DNA of 38,572 bases, from NCBI RefSeq assembly GCF_000262345.1, contig NZ_AJTQ01000230.1, forward strand, positions 1 to 38,572, in the 5' to 3' direction. Made by a program: the position numbers and the translations under genes. Numbering within the stretch: the first letter of the stretch is position 1; each line of letters opens with the position of its first letter. Shown piece after piece: positions 27,369 through 36,105 of this stretch. Source of the DNA: Streptomyces xiaopingdaonensis. GTDB taxonomy: Bacteria; Actinomycetota; Actinomycetes; Streptomycetales; Streptomycetaceae. The notes beneath the pieces are model-generated. The model had not been told where the DNA came from. It saw only the letters and a program-made list of their open reading frames with translations, and searched no databases.

Positions 27369-30300
27369 ATGACCGAGGCACACGCACCCGAGCCGGCGCA
27401 CGCAGCGGACGAGCCCGCGGGCGGCGCGCCGGGCGCCGAGGCGCAGGACCCCATGGACGCCGGCACCTTCGGCGTCCTCCGCGACCGCATCGCCAGGGCC
27501 GCCGCCGAACTCTCCGCACGCGCGGGGCGGTTGAACGCCCGCCGCACGGAGGAGTTCGGCGCCGCCGGGCTCGAACTCCTCCGCGCCGAGCAGCTACGCA
27601 CCGCGGCCGACACCGCAGCGTGCGACGTCGTCCACGTCGGCGGCGCCCTCCTCCTCGGCCACCACGGGGCGGCCCCGGCCGACCGCGAGGCCGAACCCGC
27701 CGACGTCTTCGCGCTCTTCGCGCTCGACGCGGGCCGCCTCGCCCCCGCGGCCGAGTCCGCTGTCCCCGGGCTCCTCGACGACGAGCGGTTCCACAGGGAC
27801 TTCGCCGAACTCCACCGCTACTACCGCTCCGCCCGGTTCACCCGCTTCGACACGGCGGGCCCCTTCCTCCTCGCCGTCTTCCGCACCGGCGACCGCGACG
27901 GCGACGTACGGGCGCTGCGCTGGCGAATCGCGCCCGACGGCAGTCCGGCGTACGTCGACGCCAAGGGCGAGCGCGAGTTGCGCGCCCCCGAGCCGTACGA
28001 GTTCGCATGGCAGGAGGCCGGCCGCGAGGACCACGTGCCGGGGCGCTACCCGCTCGTCTCGCTCGCCGGACGCCTCCACGTCGGCATCGCGGAGGGCGCG
28101 CTCACCGTCAAGTCCACCGCGGACACCGAGGTTGCGGAAGGGCTGCACCGCGAACCCGTCGACGAGCCGCTCCAGTCGCTCGCCGACGCGCGGATCGCGC
28201 ACGCCGCGGTCGGCCCGCTGACGCTGCTGCGGGTGCGCCCGTACAACGAGGACGCCTACCGCTACCTGGTCCACAACGAGCGCACGGGCGAGGTCGTGCG
28301 GCTCGACGGCATCGGCGCGGGCTGCCGGCTGCTCCCCGAGGAGCAGGGCATCGTCTTCGCCGGCGGGTACTACCTCGCCAACGCGCCCGCAGGCTCGGCG
28401 GCCCGCACCTTCGACACGGGACCCGAGCGGGGCGCGCTCGGCTGGCACGCCACCGTCCGCTCGCCCAACGGCGAGGACGTCCTCCACGTCTTCCGCACCG
28501 CCGGAGGCCGCACCCTGCTGCTGCCGTACAACCTCATCCGGGAGGAGGTCGCGGCGCCGCTCCCCGCCGACGGGCACGCGCTCTTCCCCGACGGCACCCT
28601 GGTCCTGCTCCGCTCCGCCGGGAGCGGCCCGACGAGGGTGCACCCCGTCCAGCTGTGGCGGACGCCGTACACCAGCGCCACGCACGCCACGGCACAGCCC
28701 GAGGGGGACGGGCCGCTCGCGCGCGTGGGCAACGCGGAGCTGGTGCGCGGCATCTCCGACGCGTACGCGGTGGTACGCCTCGCCGACGGCATGGAGCCGA
28801 ACGCCGCCGTCTTCCGCGCCGTCACCGCCGCCTGCACCCGACTCGCCGACCAGCACCCGTGGTTGGGGTCGGAGGGCCTGGAGCGGCTCGACGAACCGCT
28901 CGGCACCCTGCGCGGCACGGCGGAGCAGGCGATCGACGAGGTGCGCCGGGTCGAGGAGCTGCGGGCGCAGGCCGAGAGCGCGCTCGACGAGGCGGCGCGG
29001 GAGGCGACCGCGCTCGTCCGCAGGGCGCGCGGCGAGGTGCCGGGCGGCGCGGCCGGCTGGGTCGCGCTCCTCACCGGACTCCGCAGGGCCAGGGGCCGGG
29101 TCGCCGCCCTCAGCGACCTGCGGTACGTCGACACGGGACGGCTCGGGGAGCTGGACGGAGAGCTCGCCGAGGCACTCGACGCCACGGGCCGCAGGGCCGT
29201 GGACCGGCTCGCCGCGCCGGGTGCCTTCGACGAAACGCACCGCGAGATCGAGGAGTTGGAGTCACGAGCCGCGGCCGTCGCGACCGTCGCGGAGACGGCG
29301 CCGCTCGCCGAGGAGATCGACCGGCGCGCGGAGAGCCTCACCGCGGTCACCGACGTCGTCGGCGGCCTCGACGTCTCCGACGCGACGCAGCGCACCGCGC
29401 TGCTCGCCGCCGTCGGTGAGGTGACGGGCGCCGTCAACCGCGCACGCGCCGTACTGGAGCGCAGGCGGGGCGAGTTGCAGGAGAGCGAGGGGCGTGCGGA
29501 GTTCGAGGCGGAGTTCGCGCTCCTCGGCCAGGCCGTCGCGGGAGGACTCGCCGCCGCCGGGACGCCCGAGGAGTGCGACGACCAACTCGCGCGGCTCATG
29601 ATGCAGTTGGAGAACCTGGAGTCCCGCTTCGGCGCGCTCGACGCCGACGGGGGAGCGGGCGGCTTCCTGGAGCGGCTCGTGGACCGGCGCGAGGAGATCC
29701 ACGAAACCTTCTCCGCGCGCAAGCAGGCCCGCATCGACGCACGCGCACGGTACGCCGAGCGCCTCGCGGCGTCGGCGGAGCGGGTGCTCGGCACCGTAGC
29801 GCGCCGCTCCTCCTCGCTCGCGTCCCTCGACGAGGTGCACGCCTACTTCGGCTCGGAACCGCTCGTCGCCAAAGTGCGCACCACGGCGGGGGAGTTGCGC
29901 CAGCTCGGGGAGCAGGTGCGCGCCGACGAGCTGGAGGGCCGGCTGAAGGCCGCGCAGCAGGAGGCGGCACGGGCGCTGCGGGACCGCGCCGACCTCTGCG
30001 ACGAGGAAGGCACCGTACGCCTCGGCCGCCACCGCTTCAGCGTCGACTCCCAACCCGTCGAGCTGACCCTCGTCCCGCAGGACGGCGCGCTCGTCTTCGC
30101 CGTCACCGGCACCGACTACCGCGCTCCCGTGCACGACGAGGAGTTCGCGGCGACGCGGGCGTTCTGGGGCCAGCCCTTGGCGTCCGAGTCGCCCGAGGTC
30201 TACCGCGCCGAGCACCTCGCCGCGACGGTCCTGGAGCGCGCGGCAGCGGAACGCGGCCTCGACGCGCTGCGCGAGGCCGCGGCGGAGGGCCGACTCCTCG

Positions 30301-32276
30301 CCGCCGTACGGGAGTTCAGCGACGCCGCGTATGACGAGGGGTACGACAGGGGCGTCCACGACCGGGACGCCGCGCGCCTCCTCGGCGTCCTGCTCCGCCT
30401 ACACAGGGACGCGGGGCTGCTGCGGTTCCGGCCCGACGTGCGCGCCGCGGCCCAACTTTTCTGGGGCTACGGGGCGCAGGAGACGGCCCGGCGCGAGTGG
30501 ACCACGCGTGCCGCCTCGCTGGCGCGGGCCCGCGGCGCGTTCGGACCGGTGCCGGCTGCGGCCGACCTCGCGGCCGAACTGGACGGCGCGGCAGGCGAGT
30601 TCCTCCGACCGCTCACCGCGGAACTCGGCGAGCTGCCCGACGGCGACCTCGGCGGCTACCTCTTCGAGGAACTCGCCGCAGGCAGCCCCAGGTTCGTCAC
30701 GGGCGCCCCCGCGCGGACGCTGCTCGACGGGTTCAGGGCAGCGCTCGGCGGCGAGGACTCGGCCGCGTCGAAGGAGTTCGCGGCCGACCTCGCGGCGCTC
30801 GACGGCGACCTGCGGGCCCGGCTCCAACTCGCCACGGCCTGGCTCCACTCGTACGCGCAGACCCGCGGCGGCGAGGAACGCACCGGAGCGGAACTCCCCG
30901 GCGATCTGACGGAGGCGGCCGTACTCGCCCTCGACGGCGGCACGTTGGAGTACCGCGAAGTCCGGGCGCCGCTCCGCGAGCGCGTGCCCGAGCTGCTCGG
31001 CACCCACCCGCGGCTCGCGGGCGGCGAACTGGACGTGCGGCTCGACGAGTTCCTCGACCGCACGCGCACCTTCCGCACCCACCGCGTCCCCGCGCACCGC
31101 GCGTACACCAGGCGCCGCAACGCGCTCCTCGCCGCCGAGCGCAGGCGACTGCACCTCGACGCGTACAAGCCGCGGGTGATGCCGACCTTCGTACGCAACC
31201 GCCTGATCGACGAGGTCTACCTGCCGCTCATCGGCGACAACCTCGCCAAGCAGCTCGGCGCGGCGGGCGAGCAGCGGCGCACGGACAGCCAGGGCATGCT
31301 CCTCCTGCTCTCGCCTCCCGGATACGGCAAGACGACGCTCGTCGAGTACGTGGCCGCGCGCCTCGGACTCGTCCAAGTGACCGTCGACGGGCCTGCGTTG
31401 GGTCACCGCACCACCTCGCTCGACCCGGCTGCGGCGCCGGACGCCGCAGCCCGCCGCGAGGTGGAGAAGATCAACTTCGCCCTGGAGATGGGCAGCAACG
31501 TCCTCCTCTACCTCGACGACATCCAGCACACCTCGCCCGAACTGCTCCAGAAGTTCATTCCGCTCTGCGACGCGCAGCGCCGCATCGACGGCGTCGCGGC
31601 CGACGGGACGCCGCGCAGCTTCGACCTGCGCGGCAAGCGCTTCGCCGTCTGCATGGCGGGGAACCCGTTCACCGAGTCGGGCAGCCGGTTCCGCGTCCCC
31701 GACATGCTCGCCAACCGCGCGGACGTCCGGAACCTCGGCGACGTCCTCTCCGGGCGCGAGGAACTCTTCGCGCTCAGCCACGTCGAGAACGCGCTGACGG
31801 CCAACCCCACCCTCGCGCCGCTCGCCTCCCGCGACCGCGGCGACATCGACCTGCTGGTCCGCCTCGCCGCGGGGGACGGCTCCGCGGAACCGGACCGCCT
31901 CGTCCACCCGTACTCCGCAACGGAGCTGGAGCAGGTCCGGGCCGTCCTGCGCCACCTGCTCCGGGTGCGGCGCACGGTCCTCGCCGTCAACTCCGCCTAC
32001 ATCGCCTCGGCAGGCGTCGACCCGGCCGACCGGACGGAGCCGCCCTTCCTCCTCCAGGGCTCCTACCGCAACACCAACAAGCTCGCCGAGCGCCTCGTCC
32101 CCGCCATGAACGACGAGGAGCTGGAGGCCCTCGTCGACGACCACTACACGGCGGAGGCGCAGACCCTCACCACGGGAGCCGAGGCCAACCTCCTCAAACT
32201 CGCCGAGCTGCGCGGCAGGTTGGACGAGGTAGGCGCGGCACGGTGGGAGCGGCTGAAGGCCGCGCACCTGCGGTGA
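27369..32276 (+). CDS. Giant AAA-type ATPase encoded with flotillin (often labelled DNA repair ATPase)
   Basis: A 1635-residue soluble protein. The first 450 residues are a beta-rich domain with repeated motifs such as DAYRYLVHNERTGEVVRLDG. Residues 500-870 are largely helical coiled coil, Glu/Arg/Ala-rich. A long helical region follows. The ATPase core is at the C-terminal end: Walker A SPPGYGKTTL at about 1315-1324, Walker B NVLLYLDDIQH with the acidic pair at 1383-1384, a sensor-1-like MAGNPF, and RVPDMLANRADVRNL, reminiscent of MoxR-like AAA proteins. Automatic names call such proteins DNA repair ATPases, but I see no nuclease or helicase motif. ATG 27369 has GGGGAG upstream; an in-frame ATG at 27354 is the alternative. 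The operon suggests a membrane-linked remodelling role (inference). Confidence 0.8.
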   Translation: MTEAHAPEPAHAADEPAGGAPGAEAQDPMDAGTFGVLRDRIARAAAELSARAGRLNARRTEEFGAAGLELLRAEQLRTAADTAACDVVHVGGALLLGHHGAAPADREAEPADVFALFALDAGRLAPAAESAVPGLLDDERFHRDFAELHRYYRSARFTRFDTAGPFLLAVFRTGDRDGDVRALRWRIAPDGSPAYVDAKGERELRAPEPYEFAWQEAGREDHVPGRYPLVSLAGRLHVGIAEGALTVKSTADTEVAEGLHREPVDEPLQSLADARIAHAAVGPLTLLRVRPYNEDAYRYLVHNERTGEVVRLDGIGAGCRLLPEEQGIVFAGGYYLANAPAGSAARTFDTGPERGALGWHATVRSPNGEDVLHVFRTAGGRTLLLPYNLIREEVAAPLPADGHALFPDGTLVLLRSAGSGPTRVHPVQLWRTPYTSATHATAQPEGDGPLARVGNAELVRGISDAYAVVRLADGMEPNAAVFRAVTAACTRLADQHPWLGSEGLERLDEPLGTLRGTAEQAIDEVRRVEELRAQAESALDEAAREATALVRRARGEVPGGAAGWVALLTGLRRARGRVAALSDLRYVDTGRLGELDGELAEALDATGRRAVDRLAAPGAFDETHREIEELESRAAAVATVAETAPLAEEIDRRAESLTAVTDVVGGLDVSDATQRTALLAAVGEVTGAVNRARAVLERRRGELQESEGRAEFEAEFALLGQAVAGGLAAAGTPEECDDQLARLMMQLENLESRFGALDADGGAGGFLERLVDRREEIHETFSARKQARIDARARYAERLAASAERVLGTVARRSSSLASLDEVHAYFGSEPLVAKVRTTAGELRQLGEQVRADELEGRLKAAQQEAARALRDRADLCDEEGTVRLGRHRFSVDSQPVELTLVPQDGALVFAVTGTDYRAPVHDEEFAATRAFWGQPLASESPEVYRAEHLAATVLERAAAERGLDALREAAAEGRLLAAVREFSDAAYDEGYDRGVHDRDAARLLGVLLRLHRDAGLLRFRPDVRAAAQLFWGYGAQETARREWTTRAASLARARGAFGPVPAAADLAAELDGAAGEFLRPLTAELGELPDGDLGGYLFEELAAGSPRFVTGAPARTLLDGFRAALGGEDSAASKEFAADLAALDGDLRARLQLATAWLHSYAQTRGGEERTGAELPGDLTEAAVLALDGGTLEYREVRAPLRERVPELLGTHPRLAGGELDVRLDEFLDRTRTFRTHRVPAHRAYTRRRNALLAAERRRLHLDAYKPRVMPTFVRNRLIDEVYLPLIGDNLAKQLGAAGEQRRTDSQGMLLLLSPPGYGKTTLVEYVAARLGLVQVTVDGPALGHRTTSLDPAAAPDAAARREVEKINFALEMGSNVLLYLDDIQHTSPELLQKFIPLCDAQRRIDGVAADGTPRSFDLRGKRFAVCMAGNPFTESGSRFRVPDMLANRADVRNLGDVLSGREELFALSHVENALTANPTLAPLASRDRGDIDLLVRLAAGDGSAEPDRLVHPYSATELEQVRAVLRHLLRVRRTVLAVNSAYIASAGVDPADRTEPPFLLQGSYRNTNKLAERLVPAMNDEELEALVDDHYTAEAQTLTTGAEANLLKLAELRGRLDEVGAARWERLKAAHLR

Positions 32277-32297
32277 GTCGGTGCGGCAGGGAAACGC

Positions 32298-32327
32298 TTG
32301 GACCGTGGCTGAGACCCCCAGTAGCGT
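32298..32327 (+). promoter_or_regulatory. Putative promoter of the RidA-family gene
   Basis: TTGGAC (32298-32303) and TAGCGT (32322-32327) are 18 bases apart. The -10 ends eight bases before the ATG at 32336, so the transcript would be leaderless or nearly so. It suggests the gene is transcribed apart from the ATPase gene. Confidence 0.45.
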
Positions 32328-32335
32328 CTGCCGGC

Positions 32336-32770
32336 ATGAGCAGTCCGGAGAGCAAGCCCGTGCCGCGTGCCGTCACCTTGATCCGTTCCGCCTCCCTGTC
32401 CGATGTCGCGGAGTACGCCTACGCGGCCACGGCCCCTGCCGAGTCGCGGCTGATCTTCCTGGCCGGAGCATGTCCTCTCGACGAGGACGGTTCCACCGCG
32501 GCGATCGGGGACTTCGCGGGGCAGGCGGCCAGAGCTGTGGAGAACATGCGGACCGCTCTGACGGAGTCCGGCGCGTCGCTGCACGATGTCGTCAGCACCC
32601 GCGTTCTCGTCGCCTCGCACCGGCGGGAGGATTTGGTGACGGCGTGGGAGGTCGTCCGGGACGCGTTCGGCGACCACGACGTGCCCAGCACGCTGATGGG
32701 GGTCACCGTGCTCGGCTACGACGGCCAGCTCGTGGAGATCGAAGCCGTTGCCGCCGTGCTTGATTCCTGA
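32336..32770 (+). CDS. RidA/YjgF/UK114-family protein lacking the deaminase arginine
   Basis: A 144-residue cytosolic protein of the trimeric RidA fold. The order RLIFLAGACPLDEDG, then RAVENMRTALTESGASLHDVVSTRVLV, then VEIEAVAAV matches the family. True RidA uses an Arg in a PARS motif to hydrolyse reactive enamines; here the aligned segment is PSTL, so that residue is Thr. It therefore probably belongs to a Rid subgroup without imine deaminase activity and its function is unknown. The -10-like TAGCGT just upstream suggests a separate transcript. It converges with the methyltransferase gene, 240 bases away. Confidence 0.85.
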   Translation: MSSPESKPVPRAVTLIRSASLSDVAEYAYAATAPAESRLIFLAGACPLDEDGSTAAIGDFAGQAARAVENMRTALTESGASLHDVVSTRVLVASHRREDLVTAWEVVRDAFGDHDVPSTLMGVTVLGYDGQLVEIEAVAAVLDS

Positions 32771-32837
32771 GCCGACGGGCCATCCTTGCGGGCGGCCTTG
32801 TGGTCCTTCTTCTCCGGGCGGTGATCCCGCCACCGGC

Positions 32838-32862
32838 AGCGGCGGTTCCGGTACCGCCCGCT
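32838..32862. terminator. Hairpin between convergent genes
   Basis: AGC-GGCGGT (32838-32846) pairs with ACCGCC-GCT (32853-32862, one bulged C) around a six-base loop. It is in the gap between the RidA-family gene and the convergent methyltransferase, where a shared terminator is expected. Confidence 0.5.
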
Positions 32863-32974
32863 CGTCGGTCGGATCCCCTTGCTGAGCAGGCGGACCACCT
32901 GTCGAAGAGACACGTTCTCGCCCGCGAGTGCGGTCGCGGGGCGCCGGACGCGATGCGCCGCCGATCCGGCCGAG

Positions 32975-33010
32975 CCGCGCGGGCGGCAGGCGGCCGGCCT
33001 CTCCGCGCGG
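32975..33010 (-). terminator. Hairpin directly after the methyltransferase stop
   Basis: Two copies of the self-complementary CCGCGCGG (32975-32982 and 33003-33010) can pair across 20 bases. The right copy abuts the stop codon of the minus-strand methyltransferase. Confidence 0.45.
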
Positions 33011-33943
33011 TCACTTGCGGGCGACCGTCACCGCGCAGAGCCCCGTCTCCTCCGTCCTGGTGCTGATCCCTTCCGGCGCGAACCCGGCCCGGGCCGCGTA
33101 CGCCTCGACCGCCTCCGCCGTGCGGCACGCCATGCGCCACGGTGTGCCCTCGCGGTTGGGCAGCGTGTGCGAGGCGAGTTCGCGCTGCGGGTGCGCGGTC
33201 TGCGTCGTGAAGACCAACACGCCGCCGGGGGCGAGGAGTTCGCGGAGCCGGGACATCGACTCGGGTACGGCCTCGTCGTCGAGGGCGAGTTCGTAGAGGC
33301 CGCAGACGACGACGAGGTCGGGCGCGCGCCGGTCGGCGAGCGGGAGCGGGGCGAAGGCGTCGCCCTCCTCCCAGTCGAGCGGGCGCTCCAGCAGGCGGCG
33401 GCGGGCCGCGAGCCTGCGGCCGTGCGCGAGGGCCGTCCGGGCGTTGTCGCGGCAGACGACGCGCAGCATGCCGTCCGTGTCCTCCTCCAGGAGGTCGAGG
33501 AGGTAGCGGCCGGAGCCGGCGGCGACGTCGAGGAGGACGACCTCCTGCTGCTCCCGCTCGGCGACGAGCTTCCGCAGCACCTCCTTGAGCAGCTCTTGCC
33601 GAGCGCGGACCGCGCGCCAGGCGACGGCGTCGAGGAAGGCGCGGTCGAGGAGGCGCCCGATGCCGAACGAGCCGTGGGCCTCGTCCTCGTAGACGTAGTC
33701 GAGCAGCGGGCCGCTGTCGAAGCCGTACCGGTGGCCGAGCGCGATGCCCTGACTGCTGCGGCCGACCGTGCGCATCAGCCCGCGCAGCAGGGTCCACTTC
33801 AGGCGTTCGGGGAGCGACTCCCGGGCGGGTCCCGGCTGTTGACGCCGGTCCTCGCCCGGGTGCCGCCCGGCGCCCCGGGCCGGGGCGCCTCGGCCGGTCG
33901 CCCCGTCGTCGGTCGTCGTTCGGGATGTCGTCCGCTCTGCCAC
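33011..33943 (-). CDS. Class I SAM methyltransferase, Methyltransf_20 type (PF12147-like)
   Basis: A 310-residue cytosolic methyltransferase. After a 45-residue disordered, polar N-terminus comes RYGFDSGPLLDYVYEDEAHG and LDRAFLDAVAWRAVRAR, which I recall as marks of the Methyltransf_20 family. The SAM-binding motif is LLDVAAGSGRYLLDLL, followed by VVCGLYEL and a late HPQRELASHTLPNR. Substrate is unknown; relatives are fused to lipid hydrolases in some bacteria, which hints at a lipid or fatty-acid target. GTG 33943 has a G-rich site upstream. The cupin gene on the same strand ends 206 bases upstream, so they may or may not share a transcript. Confidence 0.8.
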   Translation of the reverse strand: MAERTTSRTTTDDGATGRGAPARGAGRHPGEDRRQQPGPARESLPERLKWTLLRGLMRTVGRSSQGIALGHRYGFDSGPLLDYVYEDEAHGSFGIGRLLDRAFLDAVAWRAVRARQELLKEVLRKLVAEREQQEVVLLDVAAGSGRYLLDLLEEDTDGMLRVVCRDNARTALAHGRRLAARRRLLERPLDWEEGDAFAPLPLADRRAPDLVVVCGLYELALDDEAVPESMSRLRELLAPGGVLVFTTQTAHPQRELASHTLPNREGTPWRMACRTAEAVEAYAARAGFAPEGISTRTEETGLCAVTVARK

Positions 33944-34149
33944 TCTCTGCCCCCGTACCGTGTGCCGCCGCCCTGCCGGGCGGCGCGGTGCCGTGCGCCG
34001 CTGCGCCTTTCACGGGTAGGACGTTCCGCGTACCCGCATGGCTCCTGCCCTTTTCCGGCCTTCCGCGCACTCCGGGGGCGTCGCGGATCGGGGCCGGATG
34101 TCCCTCGCCGCCGCGCGGAGTCCGGGGCGGCCGCGTTCGAGGGTGCGGG

Positions 34150-34623
34150 TCAGCCGTCCTGGGGGCGGGGCGGGCCGTCGAGGAGCGTCACCCCGTACCG
34201 CGCCAAGAGATCCGTGTGGTCGGCGTCGCGGCGCCCGTCCGCGGCGCCGACCGAGCGGAAGTAACCCTCCACGGCGCCGGGGTTGTTGATGATGAGCACC
34301 TCCGCCGTCGACGTGAGCGGCTGGAAGGTGTGGGGCACGAACCGCGGCCCGAACACGTAGGCGCCGGCCTCCGCGTCGTGGACGTCGCACTCGGCGAGCG
34401 AGGTGGAGCCGACCCAGAACCGTACCCGGCCGGAGAGGACCACCCAGCTCTCGTCCTCCCTGCTGTGGGTGTGCAGCGGCGGCGCGTCCCCGTGGTGCAG
34501 GGACGCGCGCATGACGCTCGCGGCCCCGTTGGTCTCGCTCGTTCCGACGACCTGTTCGTTGGTGGTGCGGTAGTACTGGAAGGTCTCGCCGTCTCCCCGG
34601 TTCCGCACGAGGGCCATGCTCAT
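34150..34623 (-). CDS. Small cupin-domain protein
   Basis: A 157-residue single-domain cupin. The metal-binding first motif is HTHSREDESWVVLSGRVRFWVG near residues 50-71, with His-x-His and Glu ligands. The second motif is FGPRFVPHTFQP. The function may be an isomerase, dioxygenase or sensor of a small molecule; nothing in the sequence decides. ATG 34623 is preferred, with GGAGG seven bases before; a second ATG two codons later is possible. It stands alone between the PASTA protein gene and the methyltransferase, all on the minus strand. Confidence 0.82.
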   Translation of the reverse strand: MSMALVRNRGDGETFQYYRTTNEQVVGTSETNGAASVMRASLHHGDAPPLHTHSREDESWVVLSGRVRFWVGSTSLAECDVHDAEAGAYVFGPRFVPHTFQPLTSTAEVLIINNPGAVEGYFRSVGAADGRRDADHTDLLARYGVTLLDGPPRPQDG

Positions 34624-34887
34624 CCGTGCTCCTCCCCGGCCGCGTGTGCCGGCCGGTCGTGGTCGGAGCGACGGAGCCCGCCGTCCGGCGACTTCGAGCG
34701 GTTCGGGGCGTACGCTCCCGGACCGCGTGCCGCACGGGGGACGTCGCAGTCCACGTGATCGTCGCATCGAGTGGGGGATGTCCTCCAGAGGGCGTAGGGC
34801 GCGGGTGCGCCAACGGAGTGCGTGCGCGGGGGAGTTCTGGCTCGACTTCCGTGAAGCCGTCACCGGACGGGACGGGCTCCGGGGCGG
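34624..34887. other. Intergenic region between cupin and PASTA genes
   Basis: No gene is supported in these 264 bases. It should hold the cupin promoter on the minus strand, which I could not place. Confidence 0.35.
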
Positions 34888-36105
34888 TCACGCAGCATGC
34901 CAGCGGTTTCTGTTGTCGGCTGCCGGGCCGCACACCATGGCGGTGCCGGCCGCGGTGCGGCCGGTCGCGCCCGGTGGGGAACAGAAGGCCCCGGGGTGGA
35001 CGGTGCCAACCGAGCCGCCGCTGCCGCCTGTTGAGGAGTTGCTGCTTCCGCCGGTCGAGGAACTACCGCTCGAGGACGAGCCGTTGCCGGCGTCGCCCGG
35101 CGGGGTACCGCCGGACCCGGAGGTGTCGTTCGACGAGCTGCCGCCGCCTCCGCCGGACGAGGAGGAGCCGCCGGACGAGCCGCCCTTCGAGGCGCCGGGC
35201 CGATCGTCGTGGTGGTCCCGGTAGTCAGGCGTTCCGTCGTGGTCCCGGTCCGGGAGTTGGGGGTAGTCGACGTCCGCGGAGGGGCAGTCGTTCCTGGGCG
35301 CGGTCAGCTTCAACGTGACCGTGTCGCGCGGCTGGACTCGTGCGCCGGCGCGTGGGTCCTGTGTGCACACGGTCCAGCGGTCGTGGCCACCGCCCTCCGG
35401 CAGAGTGTCGTTGCTGTAGGCGGCTTCGGCTCGGATGCTCTTCCGGTCGATGCCGCGTGCGACGAGTGCCTTGCGAGCGCTCGCCCAACTCTTCTGCGTG
35501 ACGTCCGACATGGTGGGCCAGGGGAGCGGCTCGCCGTCGTGTTCCGGACAGGGCTCCGCGGTCTTCACCGCGGCGAGGTCGACGCTGCCGTCCTTGGTGG
35601 TGCGTTGGAAGCACACCGTCCAGCCGGACGCGGCGACGATCTTCCGCTTCCGGTCGGAGGCATCGTGCCGTGCCGTCCCGTACCCGGCGCGCTTCGCCGC
35701 CTCGAGCGCCTTGTCCAGCCGCTTTCCCGCGTAGTCCGGTGCCTTGGCCGCCGGCCGCGGCGTGCTGTCCTCGGCCGGGGCCGGCGTCGCGGTGGCCCCC
35801 GCCTTCGCACTCGTCCGCGGCTCGTCCGGCACCGGGTGGGCGACGCCGGCCACGATGGTGCACAGCAGGAACGCACCGAAGCTGGCACATCCGCGCTGCC
35901 ACACCCGCCAGGGATGACCGACGCTCTTCCGTCTGACCCAGAGCAGCACGAGCGCGGCGAGCATGGCGAAGACCCCGAGGGCCTCGTTCACGGCCATGAG
36001 GACGGCGGCAGCGCCGACGAACGCGAGGCGTGCTGCCGTGGTCTGCCACCAGGACGGGCGAGTTGGCGCCGGAGTCGGCGGGCCGGCGGGGTTCGTCGAG
36101 TCCAC
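34888..36105 (-). CDS. Membrane-anchored protein with PASTA-like domains and Cys-containing C-terminal motif
   Basis: A 405-residue envelope protein of unknown role. Hydrophobic segments at about 26-57 and 73-90 anchor it. Two PASTA-like units follow, about 122-185 and 197-268, each with a Cys near WTVC; PASTA folds bind peptidoglycan fragments in kinases and penicillin-binding proteins. A DRDHDGTPDYRD stretch near 286-297 looks like a calcium-binding Asp-rich loop. A Ser/Gly linker of about 60 residues leads to a C-terminal motif (HPGAFCSPPGATG, then GTAMVCG, ending NRW) that recurs in actinobacterial surface proteins. No kinase domain is present. GTG 36105 is chosen because GAAAGG lies upstream and the downstream sequence suits a membrane protein. 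Confidence 0.75.
   Translation of the reverse strand: MDSTNPAGPPTPAPTRPSWWQTTAARLAFVGAAAVLMAVNEALGVFAMLAALVLLWVRRKSVGHPWRVWQRGCASFGAFLLCTIVAGVAHPVPDEPRTSAKAGATATPAPAEDSTPRPAAKAPDYAGKRLDKALEAAKRAGYGTARHDASDRKRKIVAASGWTVCFQRTTKDGSVDLAAVKTAEPCPEHDGEPLPWPTMSDVTQKSWASARKALVARGIDRKSIRAEAAYSNDTLPEGGGHDRWTVCTQDPRAGARVQPRDTVTLKLTAPRNDCPSADVDYPQLPDRDHDGTPDYRDHHDDRPGASKGGSSGGSSSSGGGGGSSSNDTSGSGGTPPGDAGNGSSSSGSSSTGGSSNSSTGGSGGSVGTVHPGAFCSPPGATGRTAAGTAMVCGPAADNRNRWHAA

Noticed and set aside
24095..27613. Long minus-strand frame opposite the flotillin operon
   Set aside because: Leu/Arg/Asp-rich shadow of the coiled-coil codons; no motifs, and it spans several real plus-strand genes.
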